DNA from: Streptomyces sp. NBC_00440
GTDB taxonomy: Bacteria; Actinomycetota; Actinomycetes; Streptomycetales; Streptomycetaceae
Direction of reading: 5' to 3'
Assembly: GCF_036014215.1 (NCBI RefSeq)
Contig: NZ_CP107921.1
Location: forward strand, 1,869,501-1,933,500
DNA length: 64,000 nt
Part shown: piece after piece, positions 8,240 to 16,631 of the stretch
How the letters are laid out: the number at the start of each line of letters is the position of its first letter
How positions within the stretch are numbered: position 1 is the first letter of the stretch
Translations under genes and position numbers: made by a program
Notes under the pieces: generated by a model
The model's input: only the letters and a program-made list of their open reading frames with translations
Told to the model about the DNA's origin: nothing
Databases searched by the model: none

Positions 8240-9265
8240 TCAGACCCGGGTCACCGAGGAGACGGGCATCATGCCGACCGGGTCGTAGCGGACCCTGGCC
8301 CCGGGATACGGCGCGTGCAGGACCTGGCCGTTGCCCATGTACATAGCGACGTGGCTGGCGTCGCTGCGGTACACCACGAGGTCCCCGGGCTGCGCCTCGG
8401 AGAGCGGGATCTGCCGGCCCGCGTACCGCTGCTCCTGCGAGGTGCGCGGCAGGGATACGCCCGCGTGCGCGTACGCCCACTGCATCAGCCCCGAACAGTC
8501 GAAGCCCGAGGGGCCGTTGGCTCCCCACACGTAGGGCTTGCCGAGCGCGCTGCGGGCCGCGGCCACGGCGGCGGCGGCCCGGCCCGACACCGGCAGCGCG
8601 CCGAGGTCGGGCAGTGCGCCCCGGTCCGAGCGCGAGACCTGGTCGTACTGGGCGCGCTGCCCGCTGGGCAGCGCGTCGAGCAGCCGGCGCGCGCGGGCGA
8701 GTTTGCCCTCGACGGTGCGCTTGTGGCGGGCGACCTCGGTGCGGCTGCTGCGGAGTTCGGCGAGTTTGCGGGTCGCGTCGGCGCGCCGCTGTGTCAGCTC
8801 GCGCTGGGCCTGTTCGATGCGGTGCAGTTCACCGGCCCGGACATCGCCGAGCTGCGCCAGGGCAGCGGCCTTGTCGAGATACGAGGCGGGGTCCGACGAG
8901 AGCAGCAGGGCGAGCGACGGGTCGATGGCACCCGCGCGGTACTGGGCCCCTGCCAGCGCACCGAGCGCCCCGCGCATCACGTTGAGCCGCTCCTGGCCGC
9001 GTGCGACGCCGTCCTGCGCCTCGCTGACCTGGTGGCGCAGCCGCTGGGCCTGCTCGTCGGCCTTGTCGTACTGCTGGGTGGCCCGCTCGGCCTGCGCGTA
9101 CAGGCCGTCGACCTCGCTCTTGGTGACCGCAGCCGACTCGTGCGGCTCGGCGCCCGCCGGTGCGGCCCCGAGTCCTGCCGCGGCCGTCGCCAGCGCGGCG
9201 GACAGCACGGTGATCCGGGTGCTCCGGCCGAGGCCGGACTGGGTGGCACGGCGATGGGACACCAC
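8240..9265 (-). CDS. Secreted NlpC/P60 peptidoglycan endopeptidase with coiled coil
   Basis: A 341-residue protein with a Sec signal (hydrophobic 17-38, AGA cleavage), a long coiled coil (about 45-210) and an NlpC/P60 domain (235-341). The catalytic triad is visible: Cys257 in FDCSGL, His305 in SHVAMY and His317 in VLHAPY. These enzymes cut the D-Glu to diaminopimelate bond in stem peptides. GTG at 9265 has AAGGAG 10 bases upstream; a second GTG follows immediately. It is a paralogue of the next gene upstream but is separated from it by a hairpin, so it probably has its own promoter. Confidence 0.9.
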   Translation of the reverse strand: MVSHRRATQSGLGRSTRITVLSAALATAAAGLGAAPAGAEPHESAAVTKSEVDGLYAQAERATQQYDKADEQAQRLRHQVSEAQDGVARGQERLNVMRGALGALAGAQYRAGAIDPSLALLLSSDPASYLDKAAALAQLGDVRAGELHRIEQAQRELTQRRADATRKLAELRSSRTEVARHKRTVEGKLARARRLLDALPSGQRAQYDQVSRSDRGALPDLGALPVSGRAAAAVAAARSALGKPYVWGANGPSGFDCSGLMQWAYAHAGVSLPRTSQEQRYAGRQIPLSEAQPGDLVVYRSDASHVAMYMGNGQVLHAPYPGARVRYDPVGMMPVSSVTRV

Positions 9266-9397
9266 AGGAGCCGCACTCCTTCCGCTGCGTGCGGTCCCTG
9301 CCGCCCCGATGGGCGGACCGGTTGCCGGGCACCGCACGCCGGACAGTAGCCGTGTGACCACGCTGTGACCAAAGACCCCGCCGTGCACACAGAGTGA

Positions 9398-9432
9398 CGC
9401 CCCGCCGTAGACATCAAGGTCACGACGGGGCG
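9398..9432 (-). terminator. Hairpin terminator between the two NlpC/P60 genes
   Basis: CGCCCCGCCGT (9398-9408) pairs with ACGACGGGGCG (9422-9432), with one wobble pair in the minus-strand transcript and a 13-base loop. It lies about 70 bp after the stop of the upstream NlpC/P60 gene. Confidence 0.6.
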
Positions 9433-9504
9433 GGGGGTCAGCTCACAGCACCGTAATTCGCCCGATCGGGCGGTGTCGGCGGCGCCGCACGGAAGGGGTC
9501 CCGA

Positions 9505-10530
9505 TCAGATGCGGACGCCGAACTGGAAGGGCATGTCGGCCATCGCCTCGTACCGGACGACCGCGCCGGTGTGCGGTGCGTGCAGCACCGTGCCGTTGCC
9601 CGCGTAGATGCCGATGTGGTGCATGTCGCCGTAGAAGAGCACCAGGTCGCCGGGCTTGAGGGCGCTCTGCGAGTAGATGCGCTGACCGGCGTTGGCCTGG
9701 GCCTGCGAGGTGCGCGGGATCGTGACACCGGCCTGCGCGTACGCCCAGGACGTCAGCCCCGAGCAGTCGAAGGAGGCGGGTCCGGTGGCTCCGTACACGT
9801 ACGGCTTGCCCAGCTGGGTCTTCGCCGCGTTGAGGGCGGCGGCCCCGCGGGCGGAGGCAGGCACGGAGTTGCCGAGGTCGGGACGGCTGTTGTCGCGGTT
9901 GGCGCGCTGGTTCTCCGCGGCTATCGAGGCGCGCTCGGCAGCGGTCAGGGAGGAGAGCAGCTTGCGCGCGTCGGCGAGCTTGTCCTGGACTTCCTGCTTC
10001 TTCTTGCCGAGTTCCGTGCGCGTCGACGCCAGGTCCTTGAGCTTGTCCTGCGCCTCGGCACGCTCCTGGGCGAGGGCCCGCTGCTTGGCCTGGATCTTCT
10101 TGACCGCGTCGGCCTGCTGATCGCTCAGCTGGTCCTGCGCGGTGGCCTTGTCGAGGAAGGTGTTCGGGTCGGACGAGAGGAAGAGCTGGACCGACGGGTC
10201 GATGCCGCCCGAGCGGTACTGGGCGCTCGCGATCGAACCGAGCTGGCCCCGCAGCTTGTTGAGGTCGCCCTGGCCGCGAGCGACGCTGTCCTGGAGGTCG
10301 TCGACCTGCTTCTTGAGCTTGTTCTGCTGGTCCTTGGCGCCGTCGTACTTCTGGCTGACCGCGTCGACGTCTTCGTAGAGCTTGTCGACCTTCGCCTTGA
10401 CCTCGCTCTTGGTCGGCTTCGGGTCTGCGTGTGCGGCCTGAGCTGTCAGGGCCACAGCAGCGGCAGCGGTCGCGGTGAGCACGGTCACGCGGGTGCGGCT
10501 CGGCTGCTTCAGTCGACGGTGGGACGCCAC
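9505..10530 (-). CDS. Secreted NlpC/P60 peptidoglycan endopeptidase with coiled coil
   Basis: A 341-residue paralogue of the gene at 8240-9265 with the same architecture: Sec signal ending AHA (about residue 35), coiled coil 40-210 rich in Lys, Asp and Gln, and NlpC/P60 domain with Cys256 (FDCSGL), His305 and His317. It would hydrolyse peptidoglycan stem peptides outside the cell. The GTG at 10530 has GAAGGAG 10 bases upstream. A promoter, a 110-nt leader with a stable stem-loop and repeated GTCAC elements lie upstream. The two copies probably arose by tandem duplication. Confidence 0.92.
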   Translation of the reverse strand: MASHRRLKQPSRTRVTVLTATAAAAVALTAQAAHADPKPTKSEVKAKVDKLYEDVDAVSQKYDGAKDQQNKLKKQVDDLQDSVARGQGDLNKLRGQLGSIASAQYRSGGIDPSVQLFLSSDPNTFLDKATAQDQLSDQQADAVKKIQAKQRALAQERAEAQDKLKDLASTRTELGKKKQEVQDKLADARKLLSSLTAAERASIAAENQRANRDNSRPDLGNSVPASARGAAALNAAKTQLGKPYVYGATGPASFDCSGLTSWAYAQAGVTIPRTSQAQANAGQRIYSQSALKPGDLVLFYGDMHHIGIYAGNGTVLHAPHTGAVVRYEAMADMPFQFGVRI

Positions 10531-10555
10531 GGAGGCGAGCTCCTTCTTCCTCAGA

Positions 10556-10592
10556 GCCGCCGAACACGTAGCAAAACCGTGAAGGCTTCGGC
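10556..10592 (-). promoter_or_regulatory. Leader stem-loop upstream of NlpC/P60 gene
   Basis: In the minus-strand leader CCGCCGAA and TTCGGCGG can pair (8 bp, about 22-base loop), ending some 20 bases before the ribosome site of the 9505-10530 gene. It could attenuate transcription or shield the ribosome site. The conserved core of the c-di-AMP (ydaO) riboswitch is not visible. Confidence 0.4.
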
Positions 10593-10648
10593 GGTTCCTT
10601 CGCTGCCACCCTGGATGAGTGATCGACCGCGCGAAGGTTCGAGGCCCG

Positions 10649-10678
10649 ACCTTAGTGACCTTCTTGTGATCAGTTCAA
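10649..10678 (-). promoter_or_regulatory. Promoter of NlpC/P60 gene with GTCAC repeats
   Basis: On the minus strand TTGAAC (-35, 10673-10678) and TAAGGT (-10, 10649-10654) are 18 bp apart. The spacer carries ATCAC and GTCAC as a direct repeat with 6 bases between them. AGTGACC/GGTCACT copies occur at 10654-10660, 10699-10705 and 10742-10748. The repeat resembles the GTNAC direct repeats recognised by MtrA of actinobacteria, which is a comparison from memory. Confidence 0.5.
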
Positions 10679-10803
10679 ATCCTGTTGCCAAAAATCTTGG
10701 TCACTGAGTGCATATTTTACAGACACCGCACGGGCAGTAACGGTCACTTGACGCTGTGGTGGAAAACGCCCGGCGCGAAGTCGGGCATTGTGCGCAGGAG
10801 TTA

Positions 10804-12165
10804 TCAGGCGCGCGAAAGCCTCTTCAGCAACAAGACGGACGCAACGGGCCTGGCGCCCGATCTCGCCACGCCGTCGGCGACCTCGCGGTCCGCCGACACG
10901 ACCACCACGGGACGCCCGGAGGGCTCCGCCCTGACCAGCTGACGGATCACCTCGTCCGCGGTCACCCCGGGCTTGCTGAACAGCACCCGCACGCCGCGCG
11001 GCGGCGCGAGCAGCACCGGCGCCGCGAGCTCGGCCCCGTCGAAGACACAGGTCATCTCGGCGCCCGTCTGCGCCGCGAGCATCGAGAGACCGCCGAGCAG
11101 GCGCAACCGCTGCTTCTCCAGGGGCAGTTGCGGATAGCCGGTCTTGGTGACGTTGTAGCCGTCCACCACCAGATGGGCCTGCGGCAGCGAGAGCAGCTGA
11201 TCGAGCAGGGCCGGGTCGGTGTCGGAAAGCGCCCTGGCCGCGATGTCCTTGGGCGAGAGCCGGCCCGGCTCGACCGCGTCGACGGAGTCGGCGGGGCGCG
11301 TGGTCACCGGTGGCAGGGCCAGCTCGCGCCGCAGCCCCTGAGCAGCGTCGAGCACCGTGTCGAGCAGCAGCCGCAGCCGCATGTCCTCGACCGAACGCCC
11401 CTCGCGTACGGCTCGGCGGCCGGCCTCGACCGCCGCCTCGGCCTCACCGAGCCGCGCCTTCAGCCGCCGCGACTCGCTCTCCGCCGCGGCGACGCGCGCC
11501 GCGGCGTCGGACCGGACCGTTTCGATCTCGGAGCCGGAGCGGCGCAGCGCCGCCTCGCCACGCTTCACATCGCTCTGCGCGCTGCGCAGCTTGCGCTGAA
11601 GCGATTCAGCATCCTTGCGGGCCGCGTCCAGCTCCGTACGCAGCCGCTCGTTCTCGGTCCTGGTCTGCGCCCGCGCGTCCGCCAGCTCCGCGCGCAGCCG
11701 CTCCAGCTCGTGCCGGCCCGCCTCGTCGGCGCGCTCGGCGACCACGCGCTGGGCCTCCTCGCCCGCGGCGGCGACGAGCTTCACCCAGCCGGCCGGACGC
11801 AGTACGTAGGCGGCCGCAGCCACGTCCACCGGGTCGGCGGCCGCGGGCGGCGAGCCGGCTTCGAGCGCCCCGGTCAGTTCGGGCTGGGACTCCTTCAGCC
11901 GCTCACCGATGCGCCGGCGGAACAGTGCGTCGCCCTCCAGGGCCGCCGCCATCGCGTTGCCCGCGAACTTGGCCCGCCTGGTGGGGGTGAACCGGGCGTA
12001 CTGCCGCAGCTGCGCCGGGAGTTCGGGTACGGTCAGCCCGCCGAAGGCGTCGGAGACGAGCGCGACCACACGCCGCCGTACCGCTTCGGGCAGCGGACGG
12101 TCGAGCGCCTCTGCGGCGTCGCCGGCCGCGTCGGCCGGCTCCGCACCGCCTTCAGCCTCCACCAT
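10804..12165 (-). CDS. NYN-domain (YacP/Rae1-like) RNase family protein
   Basis: A 453-residue protein. The N-terminal 150 residues are helical, the middle (about 155-260) is a charged coiled coil, and the C-terminal part (about 325-453) is a NYN domain: HLVVDGYNVTKTG gives the first acidic residue, CVFDGAE the second and VVSADREVADG the third. NYN_YacP domains are PIN-like nucleases; Bacillus Rae1 cuts mRNA on the ribosome. A role in RNA decay is therefore inferred. ATG 12165 is followed at once by GTG, and either could be used. It may form a unit with the zinc-ribbon gene 34 bp upstream. Confidence 0.82.
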   Translation of the reverse strand: MVEAEGGAEPADAAGDAAEALDRPLPEAVRRRVVALVSDAFGGLTVPELPAQLRQYARFTPTRRAKFAGNAMAAALEGDALFRRRIGERLKESQPELTGALEAGSPPAAADPVDVAAAAYVLRPAGWVKLVAAAGEEAQRVVAERADEAGRHELERLRAELADARAQTRTENERLRTELDAARKDAESLQRKLRSAQSDVKRGEAALRRSGSEIETVRSDAAARVAAAESESRRLKARLGEAEAAVEAGRRAVREGRSVEDMRLRLLLDTVLDAAQGLRRELALPPVTTRPADSVDAVEPGRLSPKDIAARALSDTDPALLDQLLSLPQAHLVVDGYNVTKTGYPQLPLEKQRLRLLGGLSMLAAQTGAEMTCVFDGAELAAPVLLAPPRGVRVLFSKPGVTADEVIRQLVRAEPSGRPVVVVSADREVADGVARSGARPVASVLLLKRLSRA

Positions 12166-12199
12166 CCGTCACCCCACTGTCGCTCTTCGGGGGGCTCCC

Positions 12200-12442
12200 T
12201 CAGGAGCCGCCGCCCGGCCTGTCCACCAGCTCGATCTGGTCCACCGCGTTGCACCACCGGCAGCGCACCTGCTCGATGGTCTCACTGACCACCTCGCGCT
12301 CCTCCACTGTGGGCTCACCGGCCAGGTCGAGATGTATGTACTCGACAACTTTCGACGAGCGCGTCACGTCGAACCGGGTGAGATTGCCGCAGAGTGTGCA
12401 GCGCCACCGGGTGTCGGCGGTCGGCGTGGGAACCGTCGTCAT
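12200..12442 (-). CDS. Small zinc-ribbon protein, conserved hypothetical
   Basis: An 80-residue protein with two CxxC knuckles, CTLC (about 16-19) and CRWC (about 61-64), which would bind one zinc ion. I do not recognise a known function. I chose ATG at 12442 (MTTVPTP) because AGAGGA is about 9 bases upstream and because the extension to 12487 has no similarity to a domain. It is just upstream of the NYN RNase gene on the same strand, so a nucleic-acid-related role is possible but unproven. Confidence 0.75.
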   Translation of the reverse strand: MTTVPTPTADTRWRCTLCGNLTRFDVTRSSKVVEYIHLDLAGEPTVEEREVVSETIEQVRCRWCNAVDQIELVDRPGGGS

Positions 12443-12612
12443 GCGTGCGTCCTCTTCGTTCGTACTGCCTCGGTCGCGGTGCGCCATCGAACTGCGGATG
12501 TACTCCCCGCAACCCTACGGCCTACGGCATACCCCGGGGGCGGACCTGCCGACCGTACGGGGCCCGGCGAGGCGATCTGCCCGATTGCGTCCGGTTGGGC
12601 CATGCTCGGTCA

Positions 12613-13362
12613 ATGTTCAAGTGGCGGGATGCACCCGGACGGAAGGCGCCGGGGCGGCGCGCGGACGCGCTCGGCGGGCCGGTGGTGACGTACGGCCTGA
12701 TCGGGGTGTGCTGCCTGGTCTTCCTGATGAGCCCCGTCTCCGGGCTCGATCCGGCCTACGGGACCGGCGACAACCTCCTCGCCGCCCAGAGCGCGTACTT
12801 CGAACACTGGGGCGTCGTGCCCACCGAACTGATGAGCGGTACGGCGGGGGCCCTGCTCACCCCGCTCACCGCGCTCTTCATCCACGCGAACTGGCTGCAT
12901 CTGCTGGGCAACATGCTGTTCCTGTACGTCTTCGGCGCGATGGCCGAGGAGCGCATGGGGCGCCTGCACTTCGCCGTCTTCTATGTGGTGAGCGGCTATA
13001 TCGCCCTGACGGCGTACGCGCTCACCCACTCGGGCTCCGACCAGACCCTGGTGGGTGCGTCGGGTGCGATCTCGGCGGTGCTCGGCGCCTTCCTGAGCCT
13101 CTTCCCCCGGGCCCGGGTGACGAGCATCTTCCCGTTCCTGCTGTTCCTGCCGCTGCGCTTCCCCGCCTGGATCGTGCTGGTCTTCTGGTTCGTCCTGCAG
13201 TGGCTGGCGGCCGGGCAGCAGACCGGCACCGGCCCCGGGGTCGCCTACACGGCCCATCTGGTGGGGTTCTCGCTGGGCTTCGGCTACGCGGCGGTGCGGT
13301 ACTGGCGTACGACTAGAGTGAAACTCCCAGCGACGGCCACCGAGGGAGAAAGCAAGCCGTGA
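12613..13362 (+). CDS. Rhomboid-family intramembrane serine protease
   Basis: A 249-residue membrane protein with six or seven hydrophobic segments. All rhomboid marks are present: HxxxN (His96, Asn100) in the second helix, GASG with nucleophile Ser150, and His215 in AHLVGFSLGF. It would cleave transmembrane substrates inside the bilayer. Start ATG 12613 (MFKWRD) has no strong ribosome site; the transcript may have a short leader. Its stop overlaps the GTG of the AsnC-like gene by 4 bp, so the two are translationally coupled. Confidence 0.9.
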   Translation: MFKWRDAPGRKAPGRRADALGGPVVTYGLIGVCCLVFLMSPVSGLDPAYGTGDNLLAAQSAYFEHWGVVPTELMSGTAGALLTPLTALFIHANWLHLLGNMLFLYVFGAMAEERMGRLHFAVFYVVSGYIALTAYALTHSGSDQTLVGASGAISAVLGAFLSLFPRARVTSIFPFLLFLPLRFPAWIVLVFWFVLQWLAAGQQTGTGPGVAYTAHLVGFSLGFGYAAVRYWRTTRVKLPATATEGESKP

Positions 13363-13640
13363 TCACCGCGATCGTGCTCATCAAGACCAGCGTGGACCGG
13401 ATCCCCGAGATCGCCGAATCGCTCGCCGCCCTGGAGAACATCAGCGAGGTCTACTCCGTCACCGGTACGTACGACCTGATCGCACTGGTCCGGGTGGCTC
13501 GCCACGACGATCTGGCGGACATCATCCCCGGCCGGATCAGCAAGATCCCCGGGGTGGAGGCGACGGACACGCATGTGGCGTTCCGTACCTACTCGCAGCA
13601 CGACCTGGAAGCGGCTTTCGCCATCGGCCTGGACGCGTGA
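13359..13640 (+). CDS. Stand-alone Lrp/AsnC ligand-binding (RAM) domain protein
   Basis: A 93-residue protein that is only the RAM/ACT-like ligand-sensing domain of Lrp/AsnC regulators, without a helix-turn-helix (strands ITAIVLIKT, YSVTGTYDLIALVRV, THVAFRTY). Such single-domain forms bind amino acids as oligomers or modify partner Lrp proteins. The GTG at 13359 overlaps the rhomboid stop, with GAGGGAG upstream. The ligand is unknown. Confidence 0.88.
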   Translation: MITAIVLIKTSVDRIPEIAESLAALENISEVYSVTGTYDLIALVRVARHDDLADIIPGRISKIPGVEATDTHVAFRTYSQHDLEAAFAIGLDA

Positions 13641-13709
13641 CGGCCGCCCTGCCGCAGGGCCGCGAGGCCTGAGAAGCCCCGCCCCGCGCCGGACGGCCGT
13701 CACGCGTCC
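13631..13709. terminator. Long inverted repeat between convergent genes
   Basis: A perfect 16-bp inverted repeat (GGACGCGTGACGGCCG at 13631-13646 and its complement at 13694-13709) encloses 47 bp that contain a smaller hairpin CCCTG-CCG-CAGGG. The left arm includes the stop codon of the AsnC-like gene. It would terminate both converging transcripts. Confidence 0.75.
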
Positions 13710-13721
13710 GCGTCGCCGCGG

Positions 13722-15098
13722 TCAGACAGCCGGCACGCAGCGGCCGTCCTCGGTGCGGTAGTTCCAGCGGGCACCGTCGCGCACCAGTTCCTTCACCGCG
13801 CCCACGAAGCGCTCCACGTGCTCGTCCGGCGTACCGGCGCCGAAGCTCACCCGGACGGCGTTGAGTGAACGCTCGCCCGGCTCACCCTCCGGAGCACCGC
13901 ACTCGCCCTGGTCCTGCGGGTCGCTGCCGAGCAGGGTGCGTACGAGCGGGTGGGCGCAGAACAGACCGTCGCGCACCCCGATGCCGTACTCGGCGGAGAG
14001 CGCCGCCGCGAAGTGCGAGCTGTTCCAGCCGTCCACCACGAACGAGATGACCCCGACCCGCGGGGCATCGTCGCCGAAGAGCGAGAGGACCTGGACCGCG
14101 TCCACCTCGCCGAGCCCGTCGAGGACCTTGCCGACCAGCGTCTGCTCGCGCTCGACCAGGGAGTCGAAGCCCGCGTCGGTGAGCGCCCGGCAGGCGGACG
14201 CGATGGAGTGGACCCCGATGACGTTGGGCGATCCGGCCTCGTGGCGGGCGGCGGTGGTGTGCCACTCGACGTCGACACCGCCGTCGGCGCGCCGGGCCAC
14301 GCTGCGGGAGGCGCCGCCGCCCGCGAGGTACGGCTCGGCGGCGAGCAGCCAGTCGGAGCGGCCCGCGAGGACCCCGGAGCCGAACGGCGCGTACAGCTTG
14401 TGGCCGGAGAAGGCGACCCAGTCGACGTCCAGCTCCGTGATGTCCACGGGGTGGTGCGGTGCGAGCTGCGCCGCGTCCAGCACGATGCGCGCCCCGTGGG
14501 CGTGGGCGGCGGCCGCCAGCTCCTTGACCGGCCACAGTTCACCGGTGACGTTGGAAGCGCCCGTGACACAGACGAGGGCGGGTGCCTCCGGCGTCGTACG
14601 GTCCGCAAGCGCGCGCTCCAGGGTCTCGACTGCCTGCTGCGGGGTGCGCGGGGCGTTGAGGTAGGTCACGGCGGCGTCGCGCCAGGGCAGCAGCGAGGCG
14701 TGGTGCTCGGTCTCGAAGACGAAGACCTCGCAGCCCGCGGGGACCACCGAGGCCAGCAGATTGAGCGAGTCCGTGGTCGAACGGGTGAAGACGACCTGGT
14801 CGTCCGGACGGCAGCCGAGGAACTCGGCGACAGTCGTCCGGCTGTTCTCGAAGAGGTCGGTGGAGAGCTGCGAGAGGTACCCGGCGCCGCGGTGCACGCT
14901 GCCGTAGTACGGGGCGTACGCCGCCACGTCGTCCCAGACGCGCTGGAGGGCCGGGGCGCTCGCCGCGTAGTCCAGTGCCGCGTAGGTGACCTCGCCTCCG
15001 GTGACGAGCGGGACCAGGACGTCCCTCCCGAGGACGGGGAGGTTCTCGGAGGAATCCTTACAAACCGACGCGTTGACGGCAGCACTGGGAACAGACAT
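13722..15098 (-). CDS. Class V aminotransferase, SufS-like cysteine desulfurase family
   Basis: A 458-residue PLP fold-type I protein. Lys234 in SGHKLY would carry PLP; Asp208 in VLDAAQ and a histidine in ETEHHAS (131-137) stack on it. Cys381 in DGLFCAHPL lies where SufS has its persulfide cysteine. This supports a cysteine desulfurase or a related Cys/selenocysteine lyase rather than a plain transaminase. ATG at 15098 has GGGAG 6 bases upstream. No sufE or sufBCD gene is nearby. It follows a SAM-IV riboswitch, so expression should respond to S-adenosylmethionine, which ties it to sulfur amino-acid metabolism. The precise substrate is open. Confidence 0.85.
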   Translation of the reverse strand: MSVPSAAVNASVCKDSSENLPVLGRDVLVPLVTGGEVTYAALDYAASAPALQRVWDDVAAYAPYYGSVHRGAGYLSQLSTDLFENSRTTVAEFLGCRPDDQVVFTRSTTDSLNLLASVVPAGCEVFVFETEHHASLLPWRDAAVTYLNAPRTPQQAVETLERALADRTTPEAPALVCVTGASNVTGELWPVKELAAAAHAHGARIVLDAAQLAPHHPVDITELDVDWVAFSGHKLYAPFGSGVLAGRSDWLLAAEPYLAGGGASRSVARRADGGVDVEWHTTAARHEAGSPNVIGVHSIASACRALTDAGFDSLVEREQTLVGKVLDGLGEVDAVQVLSLFGDDAPRVGVISFVVDGWNSSHFAAALSAEYGIGVRDGLFCAHPLVRTLLGSDPQDQGECGAPEGEPGERSLNAVRVSFGAGTPDEHVERFVGAVKELVRDGARWNYRTEDGRCVPAV

Positions 15099-15128
15099 GA
15101 CGAACTCCCGGAAAAGGGCAGGCGAATT

Positions 15129-15154
15129 CACTGCGCGTGCCACACGCGGCAGTG
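15129..15154 (-). promoter_or_regulatory. Leader hairpin before the aminotransferase start
   Basis: CACTGCCGCGTG and CACGCGCAGTG pair with one bulge around a short loop in the minus-strand leader, about 30 bases before the ATG at 15098. A pyrimidine-rich stretch with TTTT follows. It could serve as terminator or as part of the expression platform of the riboswitch. Confidence 0.5.
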
Positions 15155-15218
15155 CAAGGAAAGGGGTGCGGAGAAGGGGGCTACTGCCCTATCGCATTCG
15201 CTGAACCACGGAAGATCT

Positions 15219-15251
15219 CCCTCGACGACCAGGATCCCTGTCGAGGGATCC
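15219..15251 (-). promoter_or_regulatory. Two mutually exclusive hairpins downstream of the aptamer
   Basis: GGATCCCT-CGAC-AGGGATCC (15232-15251) is a perfect hairpin. Its 5' half also lies in CCCTCGAC ... GTCGAGGG (15219-15247), an alternative hairpin. Both cannot form at once, as expected for a switching expression platform. Confidence 0.6.
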
Positions 15252-15366
15252 GCGCTTGCCGAGGACTTCGCTGCCCACGGCCTGGTCTTCACCCAGGGCA
15301 CCCCGCCACGGACGGAGGGTTGCCGGACAGCGGGCTGGGGCCGTAGTCGCTGTCACTCATGACCTG
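15252..15366 (-). promoter_or_regulatory. SAM-IV riboswitch
   Basis: On the minus strand the leader reads GGTCATGAGTGACAGCG from 15364, then the partner CGCTGTC, the core CCGGCAACCCTCC, GGCGGGGTGCC and GGGTGAAGACC ending near 15284. GGTC/GACC closes P1 and GACAGCG/CGCTGTC forms P2. This order and the core are those of the SAM-IV class of S-adenosylmethionine aptamers found in actinobacteria. The pseudoknot part beyond 15284 is less certain. It precedes the SufS-like gene, with about 150-190 nt between aptamer and start codon. Confidence 0.88.
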
Positions 15367-15372
15367 CAGAGG

Positions 15373-15401
15373 ATCCTGCCATACGTATCCGGACGTGCCA
15401 A
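15373..15401 (-). promoter_or_regulatory. Promoter of the SAM-IV riboswitch leader
   Basis: TTGGCA (15396-15401) and CAGGAT (15373-15378) on the minus strand are 17 bp apart. Transcription would start near 15366, right at the 5' end of the aptamer, which supports both calls. Confidence 0.65.
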
Positions 15402-15497
15402 GGCGCAGTCCACAGCATGAGACCGGTGGCCGGCCGGAGCTGCGCGACTGCGCCCTGGGTGTCCTGTGCGGTGGGGTGTCGTGAGAGGGACAGGGGC

Positions 15498-16562
15498 TCA
15501 GGCGTTGCTGGCGGCCACCCAGCGCTCCAGCGCACGGGCCGCCGACCCGGAGTCGATGGAATCGGCGGCCCGCGCGATGCCCGCCGCGATCCGCTCGTTG
15601 AGGGATCCGCTGCCCGGGTCCAGCGCGACCAGCGCAGCCGCCGAGTTCAGCAGGACCGCGTCCCGTACCGGACCGGCTTCACCGGACAGCAGCCTGCGGG
15701 CCACATCCGCGTTGTACGACGAGTCGCCGCCGCGCAGCGCCTCCACGGGGACCAGTCCGATGCCCACGTCGCGCGGGTCGAAGGATTCCTCGTGCACCGT
15801 GCCGTCCGCCACCGTCCAGACTCTGGATGTGGCGGTGGTGGTCAGCTCGTCCAGCCCGTCGTCGCCGCGGAACACGAGGGCGGACGAACCGCGCTCGGCC
15901 AGCACCCCCGCGATGATGGGCGCCACCCGCGCGTCGGAGACACCGGTCGCCTGTGCCCGGACCTTCGCCGGGTTGGTGAGCGGACCCAGGAAGTTGAAGG
16001 TGGTGCGGATCCCCAACTCCTTCCGGGCGGCGGCCACATAGCGCAGTGCGGGGTGGAACTTGACCGCGAAGCAGTAGGTGATGCCGGCGTCGGCGGCCAC
16101 CTCGACGACCCGCTCCGGGGTCAGCTGGAGATTGACGCCCAGCTTCTCCAGGACGTCGGACGCCCCGCTCTGGGACGACGCCGCGCGGTTGCCGTGCTTG
16201 ACGACCTTGGCGCCGGTGCCCGCCACGACGATGGAGGACATGGTCGAGATGTTCACGGTGTTGGCGCCGTCGCCGCCGGTGCCGACGATGTCCACGCTCG
16301 GGCCGGGCACGTCGATCAGCCTGGCGTGCGCGTACATCGCCCGGACGAGACCGCTGATCTCCGCGACCGTCTCACCCTTGGCACGCAGGGCGACCGCGAA
16401 CCCGGCGATCTGCGCGTCCGTCGCCTCGCCGCTCATGATGCGGTCCATCGCCCAGGCGGTGGCGTCCGCACTCTGGTCGATGCCGCGGAGCAGCGAGTCG
16501 AGCACGCCCGGCCAGGAGTGTGCCGCCACGCTGTCGCCGCCGACCGGGGTCACAACGCTCAT
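15498..16562 (-). CDS. trpD: Anthranilate phosphoribosyltransferase
   Basis: A 354-residue enzyme of tryptophan synthesis that joins anthranilate and PRPP to give phosphoribosylanthranilate. The PRPP-binding motif [14 protein letters not shown] (about 93-106), KHGNRAASS and [12 protein letters not shown] match the TrpD family over full length. ATG at 16562 has AGGAG 7 bases upstream. No other trp gene is adjacent, as is usual for this scattered trpD in Streptomyces. It is followed downstream by the riboswitch-controlled gene on the same strand but has its own unit. Confidence 0.95.
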   Translation of the reverse strand: MSVVTPVGGDSVAAHSWPGVLDSLLRGIDQSADATAWAMDRIMSGEATDAQIAGFAVALRAKGETVAEISGLVRAMYAHARLIDVPGPSVDIVGTGGDGANTVNISTMSSIVVAGTGAKVVKHGNRAASSQSGASDVLEKLGVNLQLTPERVVEVAADAGITYCFAVKFHPALRYVAAARKELGIRTTFNFLGPLTNPAKVRAQATGVSDARVAPIIAGVLAERGSSALVFRGDDGLDELTTTATSRVWTVADGTVHEESFDPRDVGIGLVPVEALRGGDSSYNADVARRLLSGEAGPVRDAVLLNSAAALVALDPGSGSLNERIAAGIARAADSIDSGSAARALERWVAASNA

Positions 16563-16631
16563 GGTCCACTCCTGGGGTCCACCGTCGAATAGGGATGCGG
16601 CCAAGCTTATCCAGCTCCGGGTGACAGCGAA

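Noticed and set aside
10531..10700. c-di-AMP (ydaO) riboswitch before the NlpC/P60 gene
   Set aside because: Such aptamers precede some hydrolase genes in Streptomyces, but the conserved core (for example a CCGACAGCTAACCC-like 3' part) is not present here; only a simple hairpin is seen.
13722..16562. A tryptophan-linked operon of trpD with the aminotransferase
   Set aside because: The SAM-IV leader with its own promoter separates the two genes, and the enzyme is desulfurase-like, so joint control with trpD is unlikely.
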